Part shown: positions 36,792-45,819 of the stretch, piece by piece
How positions within the stretch are numbered: position 1 is the first letter of the stretch
Layout: each line of letters opens with the position of its first letter
Notes under the pieces: model-generated
Database searches by the model: none
Told to the model about the DNA's origin: nothing
Seen by the model: the letters and a program-made list of their open reading frames with translations, nothing else
NCBI RefSeq assembly: GCF_008370495.1
Contig: NZ_VTUX01000003.1
Location: 248,001 to 312,000 of the forward strand
DNA length: 64,000 nucleotides
Reading direction: 5' to 3'
Source: Pseudohalioglobus sediminis
GTDB lineage: Bacteria; Pseudomonadota; Gammaproteobacteria; Pseudomonadales; Halieaceae
Position numbers and translations under genes: made by a program

Positions 36792-37844
36792 ATGAACAAC
36801 ACCAGAATGCTCAAGATTTCTAACTTACGTGAAACATTGATCCGTCAGGCAGCCACGCTGACGCAGCAACTGGAGAGCGTCAGCGACGTGCTTGCACTTT
36901 TCCCGTTGCAACACTACGTCCAGCTCTGCGAATACCACGACAGCACCAACTACGCCTGTGACCTGCCAAAGCCCCAGGTGAACTACTTGCACAGGGTCGA
37001 CGCGGCATACGATAGCGACACGGCGTGTGCATATAACCAGCTCGCACTGCTACAACTGTCATTAAACCTAGTGGATAAGACATGCTTCCTCGATCTCCCG
37101 ACTGAACTGCAACAGCTCACCCTCCAGTGGTTAGAGCGCGTGCTAGAGGATGTGGGCAAGCAGGAGACAGGGTACTACGATGCGCTGTCACCGGACGCAA
37201 GGCAACTTGACAACCTGAAGAGGGATTTTGCGGTTTGTGCGGGTCGGGCGCTTCCCGTTGGCGGTGCCTGGATCGTGGAGCGGCGCCACCTGGTTTATGA
37301 GAAATTATTCACCGATAGACGTCCATCTGCCATCTCCGTTCAAACCGCGACGTCAGGCCCCTATGCGAGGGTGAAGAGCCTTGTGCAGAAATGCGGAGCC
37401 CGGGACTTCCTTATCGCGATGCGCAAGAGATGGTATGCGCTGAATGGTCGCTATAAAAACTATCTTGTGATTCACACCGCAGACCGCTATCGGCGGCTAT
37501 TCTCGGAGCGCCAGCTTCGCGGGGCCTATCTGAATATCGCCCTGCTCCTCCAGTCTGAGGAGGACCTGGTCGGTCTCTATCGCAGTAGCTGGTTCCTTGA
37601 TCCGCAGGTCGTCGCAATGGAACCCAAGCTCGCGTTTCTCTCTGCCACGCCGGTGAGTAACGGCGCCAGGTACGGGCCCTGTAAGCCGATTACCGGCAAG
37701 GATGTCGATGCCTTATTAAGTCGATCTCGTGTTCGCGCGGCGGCTTACGAACGCGGCGACTACCAACCCTGGGCCTGGGCATACCTGTGGCGCCGTGCCG
37801 AACTCCTGGCCTGGGCAGAGCGGGAAACACAGCCGCATACATAG
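36792..37844 (+). CDS. Unknown protein, second distant paralog of the 16459 gene
   Basis: 350 residues, no family recognised. The N-terminal ~90 residues are helical and Leu-rich. The C-terminal half shares an ordered set of segments with the protein at 16459: LPVGGAWIVE, YLVIH, ERQLRGAYLNI, LVGLYRSSWFLDP and TPVSNG. Identity looks low, so these are old paralogs or separate acquisitions. Base composition is less GC-rich than the surroundings. It converges, 25 bp apart, with a dioxygenase fused to a carrier domain, which suggests a link to carrier-bound substrates; this is inference. Codes for a soluble protein without signal peptide. Confidence 0.72.
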   Translation: MNNTRMLKISNLRETLIRQAATLTQQLESVSDVLALFPLQHYVQLCEYHDSTNYACDLPKPQVNYLHRVDAAYDSDTACAYNQLALLQLSLNLVDKTCFLDLPTELQQLTLQWLERVLEDVGKQETGYYDALSPDARQLDNLKRDFAVCAGRALPVGGAWIVERRHLVYEKLFTDRRPSAISVQTATSGPYARVKSLVQKCGARDFLIAMRKRWYALNGRYKNYLVIHTADRYRRLFSERQLRGAYLNIALLLQSEEDLVGLYRSSWFLDPQVVAMEPKLAFLSATPVSNGARYGPCKPITGKDVDALLSRSRVRAAAYERGDYQPWAWAYLWRRAELLAWAERETQPHT

Positions 37845-37869
37845 TCCAGCATTGGATACCTGCTCAGGA

Positions 37870-39165
37870 TCAATTCGCCTCTAGCTCAGCCCGCAATGCA
37901 GCCAGGATTGCATCCAGCGTCTCCGCTGACAGGAATACGTCAAGATCAATCTCGACGCCAAATTTTTCACAGGAATCCTCCAGCAGCGCCACGGCCGACA
38001 GTGAATCACCGCCCATATCCACAAAATTATCCGCCCCCTGGACGGATGCAAGCTGCAGTTCGCGCGCGACCGCATCCAGGAACCAATCCTCTAATGCCGA
38101 CACCGTCTCCTGGTTCTGAACTGCCGTTGCTAAACCACTCGCGTTTACATTGACGCTGGTCAACGGCTCACTTTTCGGCAGTTCGAGTGCGTACCCGCAA
38201 GCAGACCAGGAACCCGGGTCCGCCATCGCGGCAAACACCTTGCGCTCTCCAGAGTAGGCCTCCCTGCCGTGAGCATAGAGCAGGTTGTCCAGCATCAACA
38301 CATCGCCCGCCTGCCATTCGAACAGGGTGGTTGCGCCCTCGTAGGCTTGCCGGATGCTGCCCATGGTGTCATCGTCAATAGGCTGCCCATTGCCATAGTA
38401 GGTATTGTGCGGCAGGTTTTCTTCGCCGTGCTGGCGCAACAGTACATCCCGGAGGGACTGATCCAGGGAACTCACGTGCAGCGCCATGGCGTGGTTAAAC
38501 CAGACTGTTTCATTGGTCAGCGGGTGCCGCAGGCTAGCCGGGCGGGTCTGGATGGTTCTCAGGCGGTCCTGGTCCAGCCAGGTAAACTGTATCGCGGCCT
38601 CGGTACAGTATTGCTCGAGCTCCTCCCTGGTCTCGACCTGGAAGACATCTCGCCAATCCATGCCCACGCCCTCCCCGAAGTTGCGGACGTACATCACCCC
38701 ATGCTCTTCGAAGGGTGCGCGCAGTTCCGCTGGCAGGGTCTGGTAAATCTTGCGGCTGTCGGCAATCGGGGTACGCCCGCCCTGTGCAGCCGCTTTCTGG
38801 CAATAGAAGAATATCTTTCCCGGCCATCTCGAGGTGAAGGAGCTCTCGTTATGCAGCTGGATCCTGAACCCACTCGGCGTGTCCGTGGAGGTATAAACCT
38901 TACCTGCCACCAGGCTGCGCTTACTCGCCCGATCCTTGTAATCCATCCACTTCTCAACCAACGCACCGGTAAAGGCTTCAAAATCCTGCGCACTGCGTAT
39001 CGCAAAGCCACGAAAAAGAATGGCCCCGTGTGCAGACAGTTCCTGCAGCAGTTCTTCCCGATTCGCCGCCAGCAGTTCATGCCATTCCTGACCAGCAGCG
39101 GGGCACACCTGCAGTGGTCCCCCCGGCGTGGCCGTGTCCAGCGCGCACATATTCAGATCACTCAT
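37870..39165 (-). CDS. TauD/TfdA-type dioxygenase fused to an acyl/peptidyl carrier domain
   Basis: 431 residues. Residues ~20-325 form a clavaminate-synthase-like TauD domain: metal ligands HNE (H105, E107) in QLHNESSF and His299 in LLYAHGREAY, plus RWPGKIFFYC. Residues ~352-431 are a carrier domain with the phosphopantetheine site GGDSLS (Ser388). The dioxygenase domain resembles free-standing hydroxylases such as SyrP that act on carrier-bound amino acids, so here the substrate may be tethered to its own carrier. No adenylation or condensation gene is in the window. It reads toward the unknown gene at 36792. Confidence 0.85.
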   Translation of the reverse strand: MSDLNMCALDTATPGGPLQVCPAAGQEWHELLAANREELLQELSAHGAILFRGFAIRSAQDFEAFTGALVEKWMDYKDRASKRSLVAGKVYTSTDTPSGFRIQLHNESSFTSRWPGKIFFYCQKAAAQGGRTPIADSRKIYQTLPAELRAPFEEHGVMYVRNFGEGVGMDWRDVFQVETREELEQYCTEAAIQFTWLDQDRLRTIQTRPASLRHPLTNETVWFNHAMALHVSSLDQSLRDVLLRQHGEENLPHNTYYGNGQPIDDDTMGSIRQAYEGATTLFEWQAGDVLMLDNLLYAHGREAYSGERKVFAAMADPGSWSACGYALELPKSEPLTSVNVNASGLATAVQNQETVSALEDWFLDAVARELQLASVQGADNFVDMGGDSLSAVALLEDSCEKFGVEIDLDVFLSAETLDAILAALRAELEAN

Positions 39166-39496
39166 TTATCAAGCACCTGCTATTTCGCCAGTCACTCTGG
39201 CTCCGTTCGTTGTCTTTCTACAATTACCATACATGACAAGGCAGTCCAGACTTTTCTGGACTTGGCAGCAGTTAACGACGTGCTACGCTGGACACCGTGG
39301 TTCCGCGATTGCGGTACTGATGCGAAAATTCACCACCTGGCTCCGTGAGCCAATATACTCTGGCGTCTAGCCCGGGCTTTGCCGGTCGCGGTGACCGTCG
39401 AATTTGGATCCGCTGCGCGTCAAGCCCTGCACGAAACGAGACAGTTTCAAACGGCACAATGGCGGAACCAGATACGCAGCAAGGGGTTGTAGACAC
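39166..39496. other. Divergent promoter region
   Basis: About 330 bases between the dioxygenase-carrier gene (minus) and an acyl-CoA dehydrogenase (plus). It contains one notable 8-bp inverted repeat (see 39243-39262) and no open frame with family resemblance. Confidence 0.5.
39243..39262. promoter_or_regulatory. Inverted repeat in the divergent promoter
   Basis: AGTCCAGA and TCTGGACT separated by CTTT, perfect over 8 bases, about 80 bases before the carrier-dioxygenase start. Candidate operator. Confidence 0.4.
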
Positions 39497-40762
39497 ATGA
39501 ACTTTGATATTCCAAAAGACATCAGCAATTTCCTGAACGAGCTCGACGCCTTTATCGAGGCGAAGATAAAACCCCTGGAACAGGCGGACGATAACATCCG
39601 TTTCTTCGATCATCGCCGCGAGGATGCCCGCACGGACTGGGAGCGGGACGGGCTGCCCAATGAGCAGTGGGAGCAACTGCTGCAACAGGCCAAGCAGCTG
39701 GCAATCGAGGCAGGCATCTACAGCTACCCCTTCCCCGCCGAGCACGGCGGACGCGACGGCAGCAACCTGGGCATGGCCATTATTCGTGAACATCTGGCTT
39801 GCAAAGGTCTCGGCCTGCACAACGACCTGCAGAACGAGCACTCCGTGGTGGGCAATAATGTGGGCCTGCTACTCATGCTGGAGTACGGCACCGATGAACA
39901 GAAAGCCGAGTGGGTGGACGGCCTGAAAAACGCGACCCGTGGTTTCGCTTTCGGCATTACCGAACCCGAACACGGCTCGGATGCCACCTGGATGGAAACC
40001 GGCGCGGTCAGGGACGGGGATCACTGGGTCATCAACGGCGAAAAAACCTGGAACACGGGCGTGCATATCGCGCACAGCGACATGGTAATGGCCCGCACCT
40101 CAGGCAAACCGGGCGACGCCACCGGCATCACTGCCTTCCTGGTGCCCATGGATGCGCCGGGGCTCAAGGTCGAGGAGTACCTGTGGACCTTCAACATGCC
40201 CTCCGACCACGCCCGCGTGTCCTTGACGGATGTACGTGTGCCCGACTCGGCGATCTTCGGCGGCGAGGGCAAGGGCCTGCAGGTTGTGCAGCATTTCTTT
40301 AACGAGAATCGCATCCGCCAGGCCGCTTCAAGTCTTGGCGCGGCACAGTATTGCGTGAACGAGGCGGTGAAGTACGCGCGGGAACGGCAACCCTTCGGCA
40401 AGCCACTGGCGAGCAACCAGGCCATCCAGTTCCCACTGGTCGACCTTCAGGCTCGCTGCGAAATGTTGCGGGCGCTGATTCACAAGACGGCCTGGCTGAT
40501 GGACCGTGACGGCGCCTTTTCGGTATCCGACAAGGTATCGATCTGCAACTACCAGGCCAACCGCCTGTGCTGTGAAGCGGCGGACACCGCCATGCAGGTC
40601 CACGGTGGGCTGGGTTATTCCCGTTACAAACCCTTCGAGCACATTTACCGCCACCACCGGCGCTACCGCATCACCGAGGGCGCCGATGAAATACAGATGC
40701 GCCGGGTGGCCGGTTACCTGTTCGGCTTTATGCAACAACAAAAACCCAAAGGGGTGGATTAG
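39497..40762 (+). CDS. Acyl-CoA dehydrogenase
   Basis: 421 residues from ATG 39497 (an earlier in-frame start at 39404 would add 31 unconserved residues). Standard ACAD fold: ITEPEHGSDATWMETGA, the FAD segment WVINGEKTWNTG, and QMRRVAGYLFG at the end. Length is slightly longer than the usual 380-400. It immediately precedes the APH-like gene (5-bp gap), a pairing found for ACAD10/11-type systems where the kinase-like protein may phosphorylate 4-hydroxyacyl-CoA. It dehydrogenates an acyl-CoA in the cytoplasm. Confidence 0.9.
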   Translation: MNFDIPKDISNFLNELDAFIEAKIKPLEQADDNIRFFDHRREDARTDWERDGLPNEQWEQLLQQAKQLAIEAGIYSYPFPAEHGGRDGSNLGMAIIREHLACKGLGLHNDLQNEHSVVGNNVGLLLMLEYGTDEQKAEWVDGLKNATRGFAFGITEPEHGSDATWMETGAVRDGDHWVINGEKTWNTGVHIAHSDMVMARTSGKPGDATGITAFLVPMDAPGLKVEEYLWTFNMPSDHARVSLTDVRVPDSAIFGGEGKGLQVVQHFFNENRIRQAASSLGAAQYCVNEAVKYARERQPFGKPLASNQAIQFPLVDLQARCEMLRALIHKTAWLMDRDGAFSVSDKVSICNYQANRLCCEAADTAMQVHGGLGYSRYKPFEHIYRHHRRYRITEGADEIQMRRVAGYLFGFMQQQKPKGVD

Positions 40763-40767
40763 TCGCC

Positions 40768-42168
40768 ATGGATTCGACTTTTCTCGCTGCGCTGAAGGCA
40801 GTGCTTAAACGTCAGGTCACCGGTTTCCGGGAGTTAAGGGAGTGCCAGCAACTCACTGCCGGCGCCAGCCAGGAAACCTATCGCCTGCTGGTGGCAACCG
40901 ACAGGGGCGAACTGCGCTACGCGTTTCGCCGCAACCAGGCCGCCGGCAAGGATGCGTCGAACCTGGGCACCGTTGGCCTGGCCACGGAGGCAGAATTACT
41001 GCAGTTGGCCGCAGAGGCCGGCATCCCGGTACCCGAGGTTATCTACCTGCTGGAGGAGCGTGACAAGCTCGGTGAGGGCTTCCTGATGCAGTGGCTCGAA
41101 GGCGAGACCTTGGGCCAGCGTATTGTGCGCTCCGAGTCACTGGCGGACGTCCGGCCGCGATTGGCCAGGCAGTGCGGCGAGGTGCTGGCGCGGCTGCATG
41201 CCATCGCAATCGATGACGATGCGCTAGCCGGGCTCCCTGCCGTCACGCCGGCCGCACTGGTGCAAGAGACATGGGATTCCTACCAGGCCCTGGATATACC
41301 GGCGCCCATGATCGACTTCACCGCGCGCTGGTTGCTCGATAACCTGCCGGTGAATTCACGGCGTACCCTGGTGCACGGTGACTTCCGCAACGGCAACCTG
41401 ATGGTCGACGAGTCCGGGGTTGTCGCGGTACTGGACTGGGAGCTGGCCCAGATCGGCGACCCCGTGCGCGACCTGGGCTGGCTGTGCGTGAACTCATGGC
41501 GCTTTGGCATCAGCGATCTGCCGGTGGGTGGCTTTGGCACGATTGACGAGCTGTTGGCGGGATACCAGGAGCAATCCGGCATTGCCGTCAGTAAGGAAGC
41601 ACTGCATTTCTGGCAGGTATTCGGTTCATTCTGGTGGTCTGTGGCCACGCTTAACATGGCTGCCTCCTGGCGCAGTGGCGAGACCCCCAGCCTGGAGCGG
41701 CCGGTGATCGGCAGGCGCTCTTCCGAAGCACAGATGGACTGCGTCAACCTGATCATCCCGGGTGACTTTGACCCGCCAGACCCGATCGAACTGGACCAGG
41801 GCACGCAGTTGCCGATGCCCGCTGAACTGCTGGAAGGCGTGCGCAACTTTTTGCAAGACGAGGTCGCGGCCGCCGACAGCCAGCGTTTCGGGTTCCTGGC
41901 AAAAGTCGCTGCCAACTCGCTGGGCATCGCCCAGCGCGAATTCCTGTACGGCCCGGCACTTGCCCTGGAAGAACAGGAACGACTTGCCGCCTTGCTGGGT
42001 AAAGGATCACTGCAGCGACTGCGCAGGCAGCTCAGCTGCCAGTTGCGCGACGGAATGGCCCTGGATAGTGACGGGCTGGCCGAGCACCTACGGCGCACCA
42101 TCGCCGGCCAGTTGAGTATCGACCAGCCCGGCTACTCTGCACTGCGTTTTTCCCGAGCGAACCCGTAG
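40768..42168 (+). CDS. APH-type phosphotransferase family protein paired with acyl-CoA dehydrogenase
   Basis: 466 residues. Aminoglycoside-phosphotransferase fold: LVHGDFRNGNLMVDE (catalytic Asp/Asn) and VLDWELAQIGDPVRDLGW (metal Asp). The start is ATG 40768, 5 bases after the dehydrogenase stop, so the two genes form an operon. Relatives (ACAD10/11) phosphorylate 4-hydroxyacyl-CoA to let beta-oxidation proceed. A ~100-residue C-terminal extension lies beyond the kinase core. The TAG stop lies inside a short inverted repeat (42165-42233). Confidence 0.85.
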   Translation: MDSTFLAALKAVLKRQVTGFRELRECQQLTAGASQETYRLLVATDRGELRYAFRRNQAAGKDASNLGTVGLATEAELLQLAAEAGIPVPEVIYLLEERDKLGEGFLMQWLEGETLGQRIVRSESLADVRPRLARQCGEVLARLHAIAIDDDALAGLPAVTPAALVQETWDSYQALDIPAPMIDFTARWLLDNLPVNSRRTLVHGDFRNGNLMVDESGVVAVLDWELAQIGDPVRDLGWLCVNSWRFGISDLPVGGFGTIDELLAGYQEQSGIAVSKEALHFWQVFGSFWWSVATLNMAASWRSGETPSLERPVIGRRSSEAQMDCVNLIIPGDFDPPDPIELDQGTQLPMPAELLEGVRNFLQDEVAAADSQRFGFLAKVAANSLGIAQREFLYGPALALEEQERLAALLGKGSLQRLRRQLSCQLRDGMALDSDGLAEHLRRTIAGQLSIDQPGYSALRFSRANP

Positions 42169-42233
42169 GAGCGGCTACAGCCGCGATTCATTTGGGTCCT
42201 GGATCGCTTATACGCTGCTGTAGCCGCTCCTAC
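42165..42233. repeat. REP-like inverted repeat
   Basis: Arms GTAGGAGCGGCTACAGC (42165-42181) and its reverse complement (42217-42233), 35 bases apart. This resembles the widespread GTAGGAGCGGCT REP consensus of Pseudomonas and relatives. The first arm supplies the stop codon of the preceding gene. Only this copy was seen in the window. Confidence 0.7.
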
Positions 42234-42243
42234 AGCGCTCTAG

Positions 42244-43029
42244 CTAGGTCAGTTCCACCCCGCCCGCAACGGGCACCACCGTGCCGGTCATGTAGGCGCC
42301 CGCGGTACTGCACAAAAAGATGGCCAGCCCGCCAATATCCGCAGGCTCCCCGAGCCTGCCCAGGGGGATGTGTGAGATGACCATGTCCTTCACGCCCTCA
42401 TCACTGACCAGGTGTTTGGTCATCTTGCTGGGGAAGAAGCCCGGAGCGATGGCATTCACCGTGATGTGCTTGCCGGCGAGGTCCCTGGCCAGACCCTTGG
42501 TGAGGTGCAGAATGGCAGCCTTGCTGGCCATATAGGAGTATGCGCTCTGGCTTTCCGTGAGCAGCCCAGCCACTGAACCAATATTGATAATGCGCGCAGG
42601 CGCCGCCTCTGCAGCGCCCGCCTGTAACAGTGGCACCAGCTTCTGAACCAGGTAAAAGGGCGACTTCACATTGAGATCCATCACCTTGTCCCAACCGGAC
42701 TCCGGGAACGCCTCCAGTGGCGCGCCCCAGGTGGCACCGGAGTTATTGACCAGGATATCCAGGCCATTACCCGCCTGCTCTATATCCGCCGCCAGCGCCG
42801 CGATGTTGTCCACCGTGGACAAATCGTAGGGGAATGCCCTGCACTCCCCGTACCGGGCCATCTCACTGACTGCCGCTTCACAATCCTCCGCCGAGCGCGA
42901 CGAAATATAGACCCGCGCACCAGCCTGCAACAGGCTTTCGGAAATCATGCGGCCGATACCCTTGGCGCCACCGGTGACCAGGGCGGACTTACCGCTGAGA
43001 CTGAACAGTGAATCAAGATAATCTGACAT
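42244..43029 (-). CDS. SDR family oxidoreductase, RhlG/FabG-like
   Basis: 261 residues. GGAKGIG near residue 21, then SSRSAEDCE (a basic residue that favours NADP), NNSG, IINIGSVAG with Ser and the catalytic YSYMASK. MTGTVVPVAGGVELT ends as in RhlG and many beta-ketoacyl reductases. It may reduce 3-ketoacyl intermediates or related carbonyls. It lies just after the REP-like repeat and downstream of the HMG-CoA reductase gene on the same strand. Confidence 0.86.
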   Translation of the reverse strand: MSDYLDSLFSLSGKSALVTGGAKGIGRMISESLLQAGARVYISSRSAEDCEAAVSEMARYGECRAFPYDLSTVDNIAALAADIEQAGNGLDILVNNSGATWGAPLEAFPESGWDKVMDLNVKSPFYLVQKLVPLLQAGAAEAAPARIINIGSVAGLLTESQSAYSYMASKAAILHLTKGLARDLAGKHITVNAIAPGFFPSKMTKHLVSDEGVKDMVISHIPLGRLGEPADIGGLAIFLCSTAGAYMTGTVVPVAGGVELT

Positions 43030-43123
43030 GCTTGCTGTGTTTCCTATTTGTTAATGGATTTAAACGACCCCGCTGGCGATGGCGACAGGCTACAGCCCTG
43101 CGCCCTACGCGGCAGTATTCGGC

Positions 43124-44308
43124 TCAGCGATTACGCCCCAGGGTCTCGTGGGCGTCAACCCATTCATTTTTGCCGGTGTCCTTGTCACGCCGTGTGGCAG
43201 CACCCAGTGACAGCTCTCCGGCAACGACTGTGGCCGCGGCAATCTCCAGCAACTTGTAGGCTTTGCCCTTGCCGTAGCAACCCATCAGTTCCAGGCACTC
43301 GCGCTGGGTTGCCAGGCCAGTACCGCCGCCGTAGGTCGCCATGACCAGTGCCGGCAGGGTGATGGAGAAGTAGAGGTCGCCTCGGCGGTCGACATAGGAG
43401 TAAACAGTGCTCTGGGCCGCTTCGCCCACGCAGGCCGCATCCTGGCCAGTGGCAATATACAGGGCCGCCAGGCCGTTGACCGGGTGTGCGGCGTTGCTGG
43501 AAGAACCGGCAATATAGGAACTCATCAGGCTGATGGTCTGCCCGTACGCCATTTGCTTGGGGGTGATTCGCAGCAGGTTTTGCAGCACATCACTGGGTAT
43601 GGTCAGCTCGGCGGTAACACGGCGCCCCCGGGTACCGAGTGAATTGACCGCAGAGGGTTTCTTTTCGGTATCGAAATTACTGGACAGCATGTAGTGCCGC
43701 AGCTGGGGGTATTGCTGGCTGATCCACTCACAGGCGACATAGGTCGCGCGCCCGGTCATATTCTGGCCGGCAGCGTCGCCGGTGGTGTAGTTGAACCGGG
43801 TGTTCACCCAGTTGTGATATACGTAGCTCTCTATGTCGACCAGCTTGCCCACCGAGGTAGTGGCTTCTGCCTGGGCCTTGATCTCGGCAAAGTGCTCCTT
43901 CAGCCACAGTGAAAAATCACGCGCCTCCCGACCGGAGCGGAACACAAACGCCGGGGCCCGCTGCATCGCTTCGCCACAGACGGTGGTGGTAACACCGCCG
44001 CTCTCGCGGATCACCCGCATACCGCGGTTGTAGCTGGCGATCAATGTGCCCTCGATGGTCGCCATGGGCACATAGAACTCACCCTGGGCGTGCTCGCCGT
44101 TCACCAGCAGCGGGCCGGCCACACCAATGGGCACCTGGGCCACGCCAAACAGGTGCTCGCAGTTGCCGTCCATACTGGCAGGGTCAAAGCTGTATTGACG
44201 GATGTGTTCCAGGGTGGCGCCCGTCTTTTCCTCCAGGAACTGCTGGCGCTGGCCAATGATGTCGGCGCTGTAGTCGTTTTCGTTACTGCGGGGAATTTTA
44301 TTGCTCAT
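43124..44308 (-). CDS. Hydroxymethylglutaryl-CoA reductase
   Basis: 394 residues. Catalytic residues are visible: Glu86 in ATIEGTLIAS, Lys216/217 in DTEKKPSAVN, Asp290 in GQDAACVGEA, and His387 near the C-terminus in DAHETLGRNR; LELMGCYGKGKAYKLLEI and VAGELSLGAA are class-wide. The enzyme interconverts HMG-CoA and mevalonate with NAD(P)H. HMG-CoA reductase is rare in gammaproteobacteria, which use the MEP isoprenoid route. No other mevalonate gene is visible, so a catabolic role or a special isoprenoid role is possible. An SDR gene lies downstream on the same strand. Confidence 0.9.
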   Translation of the reverse strand: MSNKIPRSNENDYSADIIGQRQQFLEEKTGATLEHIRQYSFDPASMDGNCEHLFGVAQVPIGVAGPLLVNGEHAQGEFYVPMATIEGTLIASYNRGMRVIRESGGVTTTVCGEAMQRAPAFVFRSGREARDFSLWLKEHFAEIKAQAEATTSVGKLVDIESYVYHNWVNTRFNYTTGDAAGQNMTGRATYVACEWISQQYPQLRHYMLSSNFDTEKKPSAVNSLGTRGRRVTAELTIPSDVLQNLLRITPKQMAYGQTISLMSSYIAGSSSNAAHPVNGLAALYIATGQDAACVGEAAQSTVYSYVDRRGDLYFSITLPALVMATYGGGTGLATQRECLELMGCYGKGKAYKLLEIAAATVVAGELSLGAATRRDKDTGKNEWVDAHETLGRNR

Positions 44309-44517
44309 GAAATTTTTATCCTTCTACCATCAAGCTATATACGCCATACTTTAACACCGCGACAGGCCAGGTTGTTAGCCAGAGAGCGCGGCCCGGAAAG
44401 GGCCTGCGCTCTGCCCCGACTCAACAGGCCGCCGCCCTGCCCCAGCCGACATGCCGGCAAACCTTGCGGGCGGATGCCCATGGTACTATCGGCCGCTCAC
44501 ACGATCAGGAGTGCACT

Positions 44518-45753
44518 GTGTCCATCGACTGCCGTACCCGACGTCATTGCGAGCGCAAGCCCCTGGAGCGGGACGAAATCTTCGATTCGCTTATTCCCCG
44601 GGTCCTGGTGCGCAATGCCGCAATCGCCGCCAGGGGGCTGCGGTACAAGAAACTCCCTGCCCTCTCAATCAGTGTCGCGGGCCGCAGCGTCACCTTGCGC
44701 GACCAGGGCGGCGAACTCCGCCTCGAGGCGGGCGACGCAGCCGATAGCGTTCGCGCACAACTGGACAGCGATGCATTGTCGGATCTCGTCCAGGACTGGG
44801 CAACGACCATGGGGCTGGCCATGAATTCGCGCGTCAGGATCGTCCGCGGCAGCTTCGAACACTGGCTTGGCTGGGAACCGGTGCTCCGTGCCCTGTTCGA
44901 CGGACGCCCTGTACATGAAGCTGGGGCGATCACCATGACTGGCCTGGACGGCAGTGAACTCGACCTCAGTCGAGGCTTCGAACTCGATGATGATCATGTC
45001 GAGATTTCTCACTTTTTACACCAGGCAGGGTTCCTCCATGTACGCGGCGTATTTACCGAGGACGAGATGGCGGCTGTGTCCGCAGATCTCGACGCGGCCC
45101 TGGCACGCGCCCGGCCCGATGATGGTGCCTCCTGGTGGGCGGGAGATTCGAAGGGAGTGCAGCAAGCGGTGCGCGTACTGTTTTTCCATGAACAATCTAC
45201 CGCACTACGCAGACTGATGGAGGACGAACGCATCGGCTGGCTGGCCAATATTACCGGCGACAAACTCGTTGGCAGCGTAGAGGGCTCGGGCAAGCTGGGC
45301 GCGGAAGGCCTGATCAAACCACTCGACATCAGGACGGGGCTGTCAGACCTGCCCTGGCACAAGGACTGTGGCCAGGGGCGCCACTCTTACCTGTGCAACG
45401 GCCTGACTGTGGGCATTTCCATAACCGGGGCGGACGAACGCAGCGGCGCCCTCGGGGTGGTACCCGGCTCCCACCGCGCCAATGTACAAAGCGCGGGCAA
45501 AGACGACAGTCTCGATCTGCCGGCAATCAAACTGGTCACGCAAACCGGGGACATTACCGTGCATTGCAGTGATACGCTCCACCGCGCCTACCCTCCGATC
45601 GAACGTCCACGCAAGGTCGTCTACACCAGCTTGCAGCAACCGCTTATGCCGGGCGACGTGATCGACGACGTTCCCGCGGAAAAACAGCGTGCGGCCAGGG
45701 CAAAGCTGACCAATGTGCAGGAGCGCATTGCCGACACAGAATCGCCAACCTGA
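44518..45753 (+). CDS. Phytanoyl-CoA dioxygenase family protein with extra N-terminal domain
   Basis: 411 residues from GTG 44518, with AGGAG 7 bases before it. Residues ~1-150 form an unusual domain whose strand pattern (LVRNAAIAARGL, RVRIVRGSFEHWLGW, LRALFDGRPVH) suggests an SCP2-like lipid carrier fold, though this is uncertain. Residues ~165-400 are PhyH-type: PWHKDCGQG (HxD), VVPGSHRAN, and distal His in DTLHRAYPP with Arg/Lys after it. It probably hydroxylates a lipid held by the N-terminal domain. It is convergent with a SulP gene. Confidence 0.78.
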   Translation: MSIDCRTRRHCERKPLERDEIFDSLIPRVLVRNAAIAARGLRYKKLPALSISVAGRSVTLRDQGGELRLEAGDAADSVRAQLDSDALSDLVQDWATTMGLAMNSRVRIVRGSFEHWLGWEPVLRALFDGRPVHEAGAITMTGLDGSELDLSRGFELDDDHVEISHFLHQAGFLHVRGVFTEDEMAAVSADLDAALARARPDDGASWWAGDSKGVQQAVRVLFFHEQSTALRRLMEDERIGWLANITGDKLVGSVEGSGKLGAEGLIKPLDIRTGLSDLPWHKDCGQGRHSYLCNGLTVGISITGADERSGALGVVPGSHRANVQSAGKDDSLDLPAIKLVTQTGDITVHCSDTLHRAYPPIERPRKVVYTSLQQPLMPGDVIDDVPAEKQRAARAKLTNVQERIADTESPT

Positions 45754-45819
45754 GGCTGCGTTATCTCGCAGATGGCGACGACCCGCATTTCATTGGGCGA
45801 AGGTGATGCAGCGCCTGCA

